Below, one piece after another: positions 21,415 to 32,750 of a stretch of 64,000 bases of DNA. This DNA comes from Physella acuta (taxonomy: Eukaryota > Mollusca > Gastropoda > Physidae). Positions within the stretch are counted from its first letter, which is position 1. Each line of letters opens with the position of its first letter. The stretch is taken from NCBI RefSeq assembly GCF_028476545.1, contig NW_026731784.1:1116001-1180000 (forward strand), read 5' to 3'. The notes under the pieces were generated by a model, which was not told the origin of the DNA, searched no databases, and was given only the letters and a program-made list of their open reading frames with translations. Position numbers and translations under genes: made by a program.

Positions 21415-22120
21415 TGTAACACATATGGTTACCAGCCAAAGGGGGATACAACTATGAAGTTTTTATTCATTGGGTTGCGGCCCCTGTGGGACTGCAACTG
21501 AACTGTTGACGTTTTTTTATGCTTTTGTGAGCGAAATTACCTGTGTTCCATGTCATGTGACATGTGCCTAGTCGTGTCGCACACGCAAGGCTGCTGTCTG
21601 TGGACCAAGATGTAGACCTAATGAAGGTAGTGTAGATATTTAAATTATGTTTGTTAAAATACTTACTTATGTATTCCTGCTAGTGCTGCATGTGCACACT
21701 AGTTAGGGTGATGTATTAAATTAAGTATTTATTTTGTAGTACTACTTATTGGTACTTGTTGGCAGTACTGTGTACTGGCCGAAAACATAATTTATTGTAC
21801 CCGTGTATATTGTAGCTTACACGTGGTGTTGTCCTGAATGTAACTTTTTTATTTTACATTTGTTTTAGGGCTACAGTTCTGTTTCTGTTTCTATTTTGAT
21901 CTTTTGATCTTTTGATCTTTTGGTCTTTTGGATTGTTTGGATCTTTTGGTCTATCTTGGCTAGTTCGTTTTGTGTTGCATCGCCGTCATGGCTCGATGCT
22001 ATAAATAAACGAGTACTTGACAACAACTGTCGGCGTCGGTGTGTACTTAATCTCAGGGTCAGCCCGTCTTAACCACAACACCTCAGTGGGTAAAAGCATC
22101 CCCACTGAGTGAGAGTTACA
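21415..22120 (+). repeat. 3' LTR of the Gag-only element
   Basis: 706 bp, starting TGTAACACATATGG and ending GAGAGTTACA. One additional gatctttt unit relative to the 5' LTR accounts for the 8-bp length difference. Confidence 0.9.
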
Positions 22121-22618
22121 TTTACTAATTGAATATCCTCTCCGGTAACAGTGCAATACATGTTTTGTAGGGAAGCCAGCTCTTGTGTTATGTTCATGTA
22201 TTCTTCCACACCTCTAATGAACACAAGCAGTTGAGAGGCGGAACAGCTGTCCAGCGACTCATCCATTGCAATTGAAGCATGGCGAAACTTTCTTGCATTT
22301 TTCGCGATTTGAGTTACACAGTTTTCACCAATTTCTGCAACATGGCGGGCAATCGTTTTAAATTTTCTGGGCATAGTTCCTCAGCCACCCCCAACAATCC
22401 TTTTTTTTTTCCGTGGACAAAATGATCTTAGCGGGCCGGATGAGAAGACCTCGCGGGCCGCATACGGCCCGCGGGCCGTAGTTTGGAGACCCCTGGTCTA
22501 GATCATGTGGTAAAGTGATAGTTTTATAACTAAACAAATCAAATGACCTAATTACTCCATTCAAAGTAACAAACATGCATGGTCTAACACTACCTACATT
22601 TCAACTGTCCTACATGCT

Positions 22619-23049
22619 CTACTGACCAACTCTACTGACAAACTGTGACTGAACTAAAACGTATGCCCGCTACACCCTCAACTGACCAACTCTACAACTG
22701 TCCGCTACACCCTCTACTGACCAACTCTACAGCTGACCGCTACACCCTCTACTGACCAACTCTACAACTGACCGCTACACCCTCAACTGACCAACTCTAC
22801 AACTGACCGCTACACCCTCTACTGACCAACTCTACAGCTGACCGCTACACCCTCTACTGACCAACTCTACAACTGACCGCTACACCCTCTACTGACCAAC
22901 TCTACAACTGACCGCTACACCCTCTACTGACCAACTCTACAACTGACCGCTACACCCTCTACTGACCAACTCTACAACTGACCGCTACACCCTCTACTGA
23001 CCAACTCTACAGCTGACCGCTACACCCTCTACTGACCAACTCTACAACT
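22619..23049. repeat. 35-bp tandem array (arm 1)
   Basis: About twelve copies of gaccgctacaccctctactg plus accaactctacaact, with a few aac/agc and tct/tca variants. Reversed versions are at 56957-57290 and about 49636-49776. Confidence 0.9.
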
Positions 23050-23107
23050 GACCACTACGCCATCGATCTCCAACTGCTAACAGTACCACACGCTTCAGTG
23101 GTCATCT

Positions 23108-23506
23108 GGGGTCGGCGTGGTCGAGTCGGTAAAGCTCATGGTTGCTAAACCGAAAAGTCTCGAGTTCGAACCCTCGGGAAGATGAGGCTCGTTAGCTGGG
23201 GACAGCCACTCTTCTAGGAGAGACAACTCCAAAATTAAACAACTGCTGCCTTGTAGTTTTTCCTTGGTTGGACAAAGGCTATGGAAGCAAATCCAAAAAA
23301 AAAGCGGGCTGAAATCGGAGTCAATGGCCTCAATGGCGCATAACCAGTTGACACGTATCGCTTAATTGTGTTGGAGGCGTGGTCGAGTCGGCAAACAGCT
23401 CATGGTTGATAAATTCGAACAAAAGTCTCGAGTTCAAACCCACTGGCAGATAAATCTCGATCCCCTTCAACACTAATAATTAAAAACGAAGAAGAAGAAG
23501 AAGAAG
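23108..23506 (+). mobile_element. SINE with two tRNA-like units (arm 1 copy)
   Basis: The head unit has box A tggtcgagtcgg (23118-23129) and box B gagttcgaacc (23162-23172). A middle region (tggggacagccactcttcta ... ggcgcataaccagttgacac) follows. A second unit has box A at 23380-23391 and box B gagttcaaacc at 23430-23440, and the element ends in a (GAA)n tail. The tRNA-like heads suggest Pol III transcription, Ser/Leu-type by the ggtcgagtcgg pattern. Related copies: 40771-41127, 56520-56918, and fragments at 51135-51300 and 54608-54745. Confidence 0.85.
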
Positions 23507-23690
23507 ACCCTTGCCAGACATATGCTGGGCCCGTTAGAGACATGTAGAACATACCTACTGGACACATGTTGCAATAATTCGTGTCACTCCAATGTATACA
23601 TTTTAAAGTCCCGGCGTAATTAGGTATTGTTATACTGTATATAGACATATAATATACCATATATATAGTGCTATATTTTATTATTTATCC
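23507..23690 (+). repeat. Dispersed repeat REP, 3' fragment
   Basis: cccttgccagacatatgctg to gtaattaggtattg. It is joined directly to the SINE tail and the junction is shared with arm 2. Confidence 0.75.
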
Positions 23691-23939
23691 TTTTTATATA
23701 TTGCAAATGTGGTTACATCGTATTATATGACCATTTAAATGTATCAAATATTGTCTTATATGGACATTTACATATTTAATATCTCACTGTTTTATTTTAT
23801 ATATAATTAAAAGCATCGTTTACCTTTCAGATCAGACTGACCAACTCTGTGTCAGCTGACCATCCCACGTGACAGGTCAGTTCGTTGTACTGTTATTATA
23901 TTGTTTCTGCCTGATCAATGAGAGTTTAATACATTTTAT

Positions 23940-24745
23940 TGTATGAAAGTTAAAAAATATTCACAATCAGATGGTGCATTCGAGAAAGTGTTAATATTAC
24001 GGGTTGGATCTTAATTTTTTAAAAACGATATACATTCAAGTCACGGTTTTTAGTTGTAAAACCTAATGCGTTTATATATAAAATTTAGCATTCTTGCTTA
24101 ATTTTTTTAATATTTTCTAAAACGTGTTAATTTTACATATGTATTTTATGAGCAATATGCCTATTTCTTAAGCATATGTTTTTAAAGTTTTTTTTTATAA
24201 TATATAGCTCTGTTAGTTTGATTGATTGGTCTCCCTTTAACTTTTCTATGCAATAAGAAAGGGCTATAGTTATATGTATTTTAAGTTTAAAAAAAGGCCA
24301 TTTAGTTTTAGACAGTATCTAAACTGTTTGAGAACTCTCATCAACACAGAATAAAACTTTTTTTTTTCCAGATAAAACAGTTTGTGATATTTATAACGTT
24401 AAAAGTATTAATTTTTTGTTTGTTTTTATTTTACTGTGAAACACACATTGCAACGCTAAAGAAGGAGTTTGTCGTATTCGGACACATGTCTTACGACACA
24501 ACAAAAACGGGATTCGATCAAGTCCTTTGAGAAGAAAATTAGCTCAGGTTAAGCTGCAACTTTTTTTTTTTTTTTTGCTGAACTCAAAAAGGGAACAACG
24601 ATTATAACAGAAGTAAATTAAGAGACAATAAAACCAAAGTTGTTGTGATAAAGTCTATAGTTACACATCAAACGTCACATATTTACAGTATATGTGATTG
24701 TTATTATACCAGTGATATATTTATACATAGCCGTATTGGCTAGAC
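23940..24745 (+). repeat. Dispersed segmental block G (arm 1 copy)
   Basis: Shared with 30600-31475 and, inverted, with 55370-56110 and 16490-17100. Markers are ggagtttgtcgtattcgg and gagaagaaaattagctcagg. The site ggctagac near 24731 is unoccupied here but carries a hAT element at 31476. Confidence 0.75.
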
Positions 24746-24959
24746 CTCGTTCAAACTATAAATAACCATAACATAAGCGTATTGTTAACTTTAACATATA
24801 GACACATTTAAATATAAAAACACTTTTATGAAAATAGTAGAAGAATAATTATAGACTAAATATGTTTAGTATTTCATCAATACACAGTTTAATTGGATAA
24901 ATAAGCCAAGACCAGATGGTAATGTGATGTAACATAATCTGTGACACAATCAGATGTTG

Positions 24960-25130
24960 AGTTAATACAAAACAAATTAACAGCAAGTTGACCGACCTGA
25001 TGGTGACGATGTAACAGATGTAACATCAACATTTACTAAATGAACCTCTACTAGACGGTTTACCTTCCAGTATATCACACGATCCTGAGAACGTCTATGT
25101 TAGACCCTTGCCAGACATATGCTGGGCCAG
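24960..25130 (+). repeat. Dispersed repeat REP, copy 3
   Basis: agcaagttgaccgacctgat through gccagacatatgctgggcc. The first part is shared with arm 2 near 55214-55250. Confidence 0.75.
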
Positions 25131-25310
25131 TTAGAGACACAAGATTAGAACACAATGGTTCATTATCTGATTTGTAAGGTAAGCCATGATGTGACTGAGT
25201 AATTGTGAGTGTCGCAATAGTTTAAGGAACAGTGTGTACGTTAACCATGCACTGCATACATCATTACTTTGAACCCGTTCACTAAATATTTAACAACAGT
25301 ACCGCAAAGG

Positions 25311-25622
25311 TTTCTATCATAGTCCTAACATGGTTTAAATATTGGGGTGTCGGCGCCCCACGTATATGTGTGGTTGAGCGCCCAATGTTTTCTATCATAG
25401 CCCTAACATGGTTTAAATATTGGGGTGTCGGCGCCCCACGTACATGTGTGGTTGAGCGCCCAATGTTTTCTATCATAGCCCTAACATGGTTTAAATATTG
25501 GGGTGTCGGCGCCCCACGTACATGTGTGGTTGAGCGCCCAAAATTTTCTATCATAGCCCTAACATGGTTTAAATATTGGGGTGTCGGCGCCCCACGTACA
25601 TGTGTGGTTGAGCGCCCAAAGT
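25311..25622. repeat. 78-bp tandem array, four copies
   Basis: The unit includes tttctatcatagccctaaca, ggtgtcggcgccccacgtac and gtggttgagcgcccaa. Because 78 is divisible by three, both strands carry long repeated frames (26-residue period). These are most simply explained by the array rather than by a gene. GC content is higher than nearby. Confidence 0.9.
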
Positions 25623-25639
25623 TTCCCAGTGCCTGTCTT

Positions 25640-26290
25640 AGCACACGGGGTCCAAATATTGGATGACCTGCACAGCGGGATCAGTCGCGATACAATAGGG
25701 TTCTCCTCCGGCGCCCCGGGCTCCCATATGAGCACTATGGCCCCTACATTCGTTTAAAAGGTGTGTTCTTCTTCACCATTGATGAGGGTGTTCAGAGTAA
25801 TCTAAAGGTTTGTTTACTGCACATGTTGGTGCGTCTCCAGTATCTAATAATATCAAAGAAATAAAGTGTCGACACAATTATATAAAGGGAGATCTGAGAA
25901 ACAAGGTCACACATTAAAAAAAATACATTATTGGTAAAAGTTTGATGACAACATTTTAAAAAGCTTCCTCAGTTTTTCTCACGTAGGACTAGTTCTAGAC
26001 TTTAAAAGACCGTGTTTCTCACATGAACATTTCTATGTGGCCATCTCACGCGTTGTTAAAATGTAAGAATAATGTTTTTATTTTAAAAACGGTGAATATC
26101 GTGTATTATTGTTATTAAAGTATACTACGGAAAACGAAGTATAACTTAAGATGAGTGTTTTATTTTTAATAAACCGGGAGTGATCTCCTCTAAACTTTCT
26201 CGAATATTCTTATATAAAACAACAGGGGATGGGAACTCGGGATATAGTTATGATTTTTAATCCATTTTAAATACATACACTTTTTAAAAT
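25640..26290. other. Intergenic, nothing recognised
   Basis: A short GC-richer patch (cctccggcgccccgggctcc near 25705) is followed by AT-rich DNA. No ORF or repeat end supported. Confidence 0.45.
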
Positions 26291-26850
26291 AAAATAGAAT
26301 CTCATAGAAAAAAGTATTGCACACCAAGCGAACGCCAAATAAAAATGTTCATAATGGTGCGCAATAGTATTAGTACTTTATAAATTTAGATGCGTTTTTG
26401 AGAAATCGGAAATAGCGTAAATTAGTACTTCCCGTCAACGGAAATCACTCAAAACAGAAGGTAGTGAATTAGATCTTTTACTTACAAGTGAAATTTCAAT
26501 TATCTATCTAAAATATTACTCAAGTTATAGGCTTTTGAAAAACTCAAAGTAGAAAAAGTACCACTTCCGGTTATCGGAAATCGCTCAAAAGTTGATACGA
26601 ATCTACGATTTTGATAAAATAGTTATGTATGAAATTTCATCAACCTAGCTGTAACGGTACTCAAGTAATCGTGTTTACACACACACATACAGACACACAC
26701 ACACAAACAGACACACAGACATACGGACAAGATTGCAAAATTATGTTTTTCAGTATCAGTGAGGTGTAAAAGGTCGAGATTTGTATAAATCTCGATTTTT
26801 TTTTGCACGATTACAATACTTTCTCTATACTACGTGTATACAAGAAAGTA
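26290..26850 (+). repeat. Possible dispersed element with CA-rich microsatellite
   Basis: Contains two related segments (cttcccgtcaacggaaatca and cacttccggttatcggaaat, about 150 bp apart), a (CA)n/(CAGA)n tract at 26676-26725, and a palindromic tcgagatttgtataaatctcga. The form resembles non-coding repeats but no second copy is in the window. Confidence 0.35.
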
Positions 26851-27424
26851 AAAAAGCGACACGAGACCATTAAGCGAGCTAATTATGTGTTGTTAAAATA
26901 TTATACGGTTACGAATTTTAAAACACTAACATGTGTGCATATATTTTATCTTAGAGATGTGACAAATAATAGTCGATGAATGTTACATTCAACATTCTCC
27001 TAAAATATTATTTTTTTAGCAGGGAATATTTTCAAATATCAAATCTATTCTAGCCCTGCCTTGCATGTGAATCAAACCTTAATTTTGGAGCGGCCATTTT
27101 AAAACTTGGTTAAAAGTTTAACTTAAAACAATGCTTGCCTTTATAGAGGTGTGTAAGTCAATATAAGGCATATGTAATTAGAAAACTCATTATGATATTA
27201 TACATACATTTCTGGTTATTTTACACTAAGCTAGTTTATAGAACATCTTGTAGTAAACCAATGTTATTGTGTTAGACTCATTCGAATGTTTATAGAATTC
27301 CCCCATCAGTAAATACATACTATTGTATTAGACTCATGCGCATGTTTATAAAATTAACATTACGATGTGAAAAATGAAAAAAAAAACCAACATTGTGTTG
27401 AACGACCTTGCTTTGTTATAATAA
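26851..27424. other. Intergenic, nothing recognised
   Basis: AT-rich, with a short internal near-repeat (gtgttagactcattcgaatg and gtattagactcatgcgcatg). No gene. Confidence 0.5.
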
Positions 27425-28625
27425 AACTTGTCGTTGTTACATGAAACGGATGATTTTAGATACTGATGTCCGATAATAAAATAGGTGTGTTGGGTTGTTA
27501 GTAGTATTATAATCTCGACTAATTTTATAGTTAGAAATTAGGGTTAGGCGTATGGTATGACTAGGGCGGTTGGTGTTAGGGTTAGGGACAGGGTTAGCAT
27601 TGACATTAGCCAGCAATGTGTGTATTTAGTTAACTACCAGTAACCTAACACCCCTTTTTTAAAGAAGATTTTATTATCGAACACTGGTATAAATATTCCC
27701 CCATGAAACTATTTTCGCATCAACTACAACATATGTATTCGGCTTTCTATAACTCGGACGACACGCTAGGTGTAGGCCTATATTTAACTTCAGTCTGTCA
27801 GAATATATTAGTCTTATAACAACATTTAGGATTTGCTAATAATAGATGTAGACTGGCTGATCTTCACATTTCAACAACAGTAACGTATAATTATATAAGT
27901 AGATCAAGACCCGATAGCAATGTAATGTAAGATAATTTTTGTATAGAATTATATGTTTACTTCATTAAAAAAATAATAGCAAGCTGACCGACATGATGGT
28001 GACGATGTAACAGATGTAACATCAACATTTACTAATGAACCTCTACTAGATGGTTTACCTACCAGTATCTCACACGATCCTGACAACGTCTATGTGAGAC
28101 CCTTGCTTAACTAGATATGATTATGTATCGGTTAATATTTTCTCTCAAATAGAAAAAAATGTGTTTTTTAACAATGGGGGGATGCAACATCGCAATGAAT
28201 TGTCATGTTTTGTATTTTACAGAAAATTGTATGCATAGAGATCACTGTTTAATAATATATAATTATATACTTTTTAAAATTTTAAATAAGCTTGTTTCTT
28301 CACGAGTTTTACGGTTTTAAAGCTAAAAAATATGTTTCTTATATTCACCTTGTATTTTTCCTAAAACATTTTAATTATTTTTTTTTGACGAACTAGATGG
28401 TGATTATTATGCACGTTCGTTATTGTTGTCTCCCTTGTATAGTTTAAGTTAAGGAAATGGCAACTGATATGCAAGTTTAGATTTGTATTAAAAAGTGATA
28501 TTGAAAACAAAAACAAGCCCCAAAATAACTCAACAATAGACTGCCAACAAGAAGAGCAGATAAATAACAAACAGCAAATAATTTTCTTTCCAGCCAAACA
28601 AGTGAATTAGGAATAGACGTTACTG
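27425..28625 (+). repeat. Segmental block E, copy 1
   Basis: Directly repeated at 59515-62635 once two hAT insertions there are removed. Shared: gatactgatgtccga, ggttagcattgacatta, aaatattcccccatgaaact, the REP core at 27970-28100, and the actgatatgcaagtttagat to ccaacaagaagagcagataa region. Includes a short TTAGGG-like patch. No gene. Confidence 0.85.
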
Positions 28626-28689
28626 CTTTTTTTTTAAAATTCTATTTTAAACACAGTTTGAATAAATCATGGGAGATTAAAAAAACCGT

Positions 28690-29050
28690 TTAAACGGATT
28701 AAAATGGATCAGCTAACTGTGATTGTGATAATTGTTTCACCAGATGATGGGCTACCTGTTACACGTTTTATTTGCTAATAATAGATGTACACTGGCTGAT
28801 CTTCAGATTTCAGCAACAGTAAAGTATAATTATATAAGTAGATCAAGACCCGATAACAATGTAATGTAAGATAGTTTTTGTAAAGAATTATATGTTTACT
28901 TAATTTAAAAAAAAATCAGCAAGCTGTCCGACTTGATGGTGACGATGTAACAGATGTAACATCAACATTTACTAATGAACCTCTCCTAGATGGTTTACCT
29001 TCCAGTATTTTACACGATCCTGACAACGTCTATGTGAAACGCTTGCTTTA
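28690..29050 (+). repeat. REP copy with adjoining tcagctaactgtgattgtga segment
   Basis: The first part is an inverted version of a segment found in blocks A-C (tcacagtcagctgatcaatt). From 28780 it is a second REP core, closely matching 27840-28105. The two REP copies lie 0.9 kb apart in direct orientation. Confidence 0.7.
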
Positions 29051-29056
29051 CTAGAG

Positions 29057-29257
29057 CAGGGGTCGGCAACCTTTTGAAACGGAAGAGCAAAAAGTTACAA
29101 TTCTGAAAATTTCCCTGGTTTTAAAGAGCCACTAACATTTTTTTTTGTATTTCATTTTTTTATTGAGATTATTAGTATTTCTTCAAGGAGCTGGAGAGCC
29201 GCATCTTGATATCAAAAGAGCCGCATGCGGCTCGCGAGCCGCAGGTGCCGACCCCTG
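29057..29257. mobile_element. hAT MITE, CAGGGGTCGGCAACC family, complete
   Basis: 201 bp between caggggtcggcaacctttt and aggtgccgacccctg, with the 8-bp duplication tactagag at 29049-29056 and 29258-29265. Includes the family's aagagccgcatgcggctcgc palindrome. No coding capacity. It is inserted in the REP copy. Confidence 0.92.
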
Positions 29258-29585
29258 TACTAGAGTACTAGATATGATTTTGTATCAGTCAATAATTTAT
29301 CCCAAAAAACAATTGTTTTCTAACGTATCTTAATGTCCTGCCATTCATTACATGTCATGTTTTGCATCTCTCAGAAACATGTATGTACACATATCAATGT
29401 TTTAAAGTATATAACCATATACGTTTTTAAATTTCAAAAAAGCATGCTGCTTCACGATATTTACAGTTTTAAAGATTAATCGTAGGTTTTTTATACTTAC
29501 CTTGTATTTTTCTTAAAACGTTTTAATTCTTCTTATGGCGAACAAGATAGTGATTATTTAAAAAAAAAAAATATCTGTGCATGAA

Positions 29586-30237
29586 CAGGGGCGGAACTAC
29601 AGTGCCGCCAGACCCCGCAATGCGGGGGGGGGGGGGCCCACGCCATTTAGGGGCCCATAGCCGACCATTAATACATTTTTTTATAGTTAAAAAAAAATAA
29701 TTTTCTAGCATTTTTGACTTGATGGTTGTTTTGTAAAAAATTACCGTAGCTGCGGTTGGATTATCTTTATTCTATAGACACCACCCCACGCCCTTGTATA
29801 TTCTTTTTCCCTTTGTTTTTAAACCACTGTGAAAGCCGAGTCTTTCTCCCACAATTAAACTTATCAAAGATAAGCAAATGTTCAAACCACTTCCATGACT
29901 TATTTCCCTTCTTTTAAAAATAGTCAAATAGGGGTAATCATAAGCTCCTTTTAATAGATTTGTACTAAACAAATTAAAAAGCATTTGTTTCTCTTAATTA
30001 TTATTTTTGTAATAAAGTAATTACTAAAGAATGACATGGTATAAAAAGGAGATGTATTAAATCAATAATATTTTAAAAATTAATAATATAAATACAAAAA
30101 AACATTATCATAAACATAACACGAGACACTATTGCTTATACAAAGCTTTCATGTTTTATATAATTTTTGACCTACTAAATGTTGAAAGGGTCTTCTATCA
30201 AACATTAACTAAAATTGATTATCACAAAATACATTAT

Positions 30238-30304
<67 letters not shown>

Positions 30305-30358
30305 GGGGCCTAAAAAAATTTTTTGCGGGGTGGCCCTTTTTTTCTAGTTCCGCCACTG
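29586..30358 (-). mobile_element. hAT element, CAGGGGCGGAACTA family, complete ends
   Basis: The tips caggggcggaactacagtgc (left) and the complement of tagttccgccactg (right) are flanked by the 8-bp duplication tgcatgaa at 29578-29585 and 30359-30366. The 773-bp interior matches 60400-60777 and 47480-47732 and contains a (TA)n tract at 30242-30302. Decayed coding is possible but not identifiable. It is inserted next to a fragment of another hAT family. Confidence 0.88.
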
Positions 30359-30435
30359 TGCATGAAGCTGAAGAGCCGCATCTGGACACCAAAAGAGCCG
30401 CAAGCGGCTCGCTAGCCGCAGGTTGCCGACCCCTG
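30359..30435 (-). mobile_element. Terminal fragment of CAGGGGTCGGCAACC hAT
   Basis: Ends aggttgccgacccctg after agccgcaagcggctcgctag. The other tip is not found upstream; the CAGGGGCGGAACTA element at 29586-30358 abuts it. Confidence 0.7.
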
Positions 30436-30599
30436 GTCTAGCCATTTTCAAATACAATGAAACATACTTAGTTTTTTTTAACTAGGCTTTAATAAATTTT
30501 AGCAATTTCTTCTACAAGCGTCCCATAAGTGGGACGCTAACAGAATATGGGTTAACTTCCTAAGCCTTCGGTGCTGCAGCTGCTTGCGTGCCATGTTGA

Positions 30600-31475
30600 A
30601 ATTTAGAAAAAAATGCTTGATTTTACATTGTAAATATAGTCTTACACTTATGTAGAAAACACAATATCATTATGTACAGAGAATGGGAACGTTTATAAAT
30701 CGGAATTAATCGCTTGTCTTAGAAAAATCTATTCATTCAAGTCACTGTTTTCAAATTTTATAACGAGGAAAATGTTTAAAAAATTATATCGTAACTACTA
30801 CTTTTTTTCTTCCATATATTGTTATTTAATTTTGTCTTTTCATTTTTACCAAGACATTTTTTTAAAGAAGTATCTGTTTTTAAATGTATTGGAATTGATA
30901 GCTCTATAATTTTATTTGCTTTGTCTCCCTTTATTTTTTTTTTATTTTTTAAATAAGATAAGGCACAATGTATTGGCAAATACGTATTTTAATTGTTTAT
31001 AATAACCTATTGTTTCAGATAGTATCTTTGCTGAATGAAAACTCTAACCAATAGAGTATGAAAAATTTAATGCCATGGTAAAACTATAAATGATATTTAT
31101 AACGTTAAAATTTCTTATTTAATTAATTATTTAGTTCAATTAATGTGAAACACCCAACGTTTAAGCGGTTTGTCGCATTCGGTCAAATGAAAAAACTACC
31201 TTCAGGCAAAAGGCATTCGGGGAAATAGAGAATTTGTCTGAAGTCAATTGAGAAGAAAATTAGCTCAGGTTAAGCAGCAACTTGTTTTCCCCTGCTTAAA
31301 ATGGGGAAAAAAAATATTACAGAACAAAATTGAGAGACAACTTAAACAGAACATTGGTATGATCCAAAGTTGTATTGGTCAAATATATAGTTAATCATCA
31401 CACTACACATACTTACAATACCAGTTAATGGTAAATACGTCATTTTATATTTATAAATAGCCGTGTTGGCTAGAC
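30600..31475 (+). repeat. Dispersed segmental block G (third copy)
   Basis: Parallels 23940-24745: gtgaaacacccaacg, cggtttgtcgcattcggtc, gagaagaaaattagctcagg, aaatagccgtgttggctaga. Its right end carries a hAT insertion at 31476. Confidence 0.75.
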
Positions 31476-31800
31476 CAGGGGTCGGCAACCTGCGGCTCGC
31501 AAGCCACATGCGGCTCTTTTGATGTCAAGATGCGGCTCTTCAGCTCCATGCACACTGTTAATAATTATTTTATTTTCGAAACTTATGTTCTGCAACATTC
31601 GGTGATGAATGATATAATAATAAATACTCCCTATTTCACTGTACTTTCTATTGAATTGTCTATCCAGATTCGAAACATTCAACTTCATGGTGGATATTAC
31701 AAAGAAACTAAAAGAGCTAAATGTAAAACTGCAAGGAAAGGAAAACACAGCCTATGCCTTGCTGGTAGTTGAGTCCAGTGTGTTAAAGTTACAATAAAAT
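31476..31800 (+). mobile_element. hAT element, CAGGGGTCGGCAACC family, left end and transposase piece
   Basis: Starts caggggtcggcaacctgcgg. Its site (ggctagac) is unoccupied in the paralogue near 24731. At 31683-31765 the plus strand reads NFMVDITKKLKELNVKLQGK, a well-known conserved stretch of hAT transposases of the GTF2IRD2/ZBED type. The right end is not found before the LTR element at 31876. Confidence 0.75.
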
Positions 31801-31875
31801 AGTTATCGCATCTCGCTAACTTTTTTTTTCAATAATATAATCAACGTTTGAATTATTTGTTAGTTCTTTTTTTTA

Positions 31876-32548
31876 TGTGACCTTCCCCGAGTCTATCCTG
31901 CCCGACAACGCCAATTGTAACGAGTTGAACCACTCATGCTACACAACATCGACTACAGTAGAAAGACTCGAAGATGCAGGTTCGCTATTGATCCTTTTAT
32001 TACATGAATCAAGAAATGCTTCAATATAACACAATGAATCAACAGGAATGTTTCACAATAATAGTCTGAATCAACTGACCCCCTAACAGTCCTCACTAGG
32101 CTTCATATAACTGAATCCACATGTCTATTGTCCTTCTTAACACAATATAACCAACTTGATATGTCACACAGACTGACTGATCTAAAGCGAGCGATGAAGA
32201 GGGAAGAGAGCGAGTTCAGCCGTCCCCTCCTATTTATCCCTTGTATCCGTACTCGTCTTCGTACTTGTATTCCTCCGTAATCGATACTTGTACTCGATGT
32301 CTCCGACCACTAGTTGCGCAGTTCTAACGTACAGTCCGTGAAATAACATCTGCATCCTATCAATCAAAGTTGACAGGCTGTCTGAATCCCCTCGTACCGT
32401 TTCCCAAAATAGCACGCGTTGGCTTTGAGATTGTTATCAGTCCGATCCAATAAGCCACCTGCTATGTTGCATCAGACTGTAATACTGCGTCTCGGCTTAT
32501 CGTTCGTTATCAGATTTGTAACTAGTAGCTAGGCCTACCCTAGTTACA
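31876..32548 (-). repeat. 3' LTR of the Ty3/gypsy element
   Basis: On the minus strand begins TGTAACTAGGGTAGG and ends AAGGTCACA (TG...CA tips). Identical to 37856-38528. Confidence 0.95.
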
Positions 32549-32567
32549 TCCACCCCTGCTTTTTTTT
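32549..32567 (-). promoter_or_regulatory. Polypurine tract
   Basis: Minus strand aaaaaaaagcaggggtgga abuts the 3' LTR. A similar cgaaaggggtggat word lies about 210 bp upstream at 32760-32773. Confidence 0.75.
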
Positions 32568-32750
32568 TGTGTGTTTTCAACCACAAACAACGCCTGGCAG
32601 GTGCACTCCTCCAAAGTCAATCGCACAATCGTAAAAAAATTTTATTGTTCCACTCACTGTCCACGACGTCCCATTCGTATACGATTGACAGTTATACCTA
32701 TTTCACATATCAACTGTGTCTACATCGTCTTCCTGAGACACAAAACAGTT

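Larger units (their letters stand above)
19327..22120 (+). mobile_element. Gag-only LTR retrotransposon (non-autonomous)
   Basis: Two LTRs (698 and 706 bp) bracket a 1.39-kb interior containing a primer-binding site, one Gag-like reading frame and a polypurine tract. No protease, reverse transcriptase or integrase domain is present. Flanking TTTA at 19323-19326 and 22121-22124 gives a 4-bp target duplication. The LTRs differ by about two substitutions and one extra 8-bp gatctttt unit, so the insertion is young. It sits inside the hAT remnant. It looks whole for a non-autonomous element, with no obvious break in its single frame. Movement would need proteins from another element. Confidence 0.85.
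19016..22495 (-). mobile_element. hAT transposon remnant interrupted by an LTR element
   Basis: The tips caggggtctccaaact (left) and agtttggagacccctg (right) are perfect 16-bp inverted repeats. The 8-bp duplication gtctagat lies at 19008-19015 and 22496-22503. The minus strand encodes part of a hAT transposase of the GTF2IRD2/ZBED-like type. At 22125-22374 it reads FKTIARHVAEIGENC, SIAMDESLDSCSASQLLVFI and TVTGEDIQL. The next segment, beyond the LTR insertion (about 19200-19320), has TTLSYLTIHG and KKGLVGQANEK with in-frame stops. N- and C-terminal parts are absent, so this is an internally deleted copy of about 0.68 kb before the LTR insertion. The inverted paralogue at about 57440 has an unoccupied site. 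Confidence 0.9.
18320..25020 (+). repeat. Arm 1 of inverted segmental duplication 2
   Basis: Matches 55214-58160 in reverse complement across about 3 kb once the hAT/LTR insertion (19016-22495) is removed. The order is shared: candidate exon, 35-bp array, SINE, REP fragment, AT-rich block G and the REP end. The spacer between arms is about 30 kb. Paralogous pieces lie at 14390-15130 and 30600-31475. Confidence 0.9.

Noticed and set aside
23108-23200. tRNA gene
   Set aside because: Boxes A and B are present, but the sequence lacks a convincing cloverleaf and continues into a SINE body repeated elsewhere in the window.
25282-25666. Repeat proteins of about 100-120 residues on both strands
   Set aside because: Explained by the 78-bp array. 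Both strands are open because the unit is divisible by three and GC-rich.
26623-26808. 61-codon Cys/Val-rich frame
   Set aside because: Encoded by a CA-rich microsatellite.
32230-32415. 61-codon frame repeated at 38210-38395
   Set aside because: It lies inside the two identical LTRs and has no family resemblance; an incidental frame.
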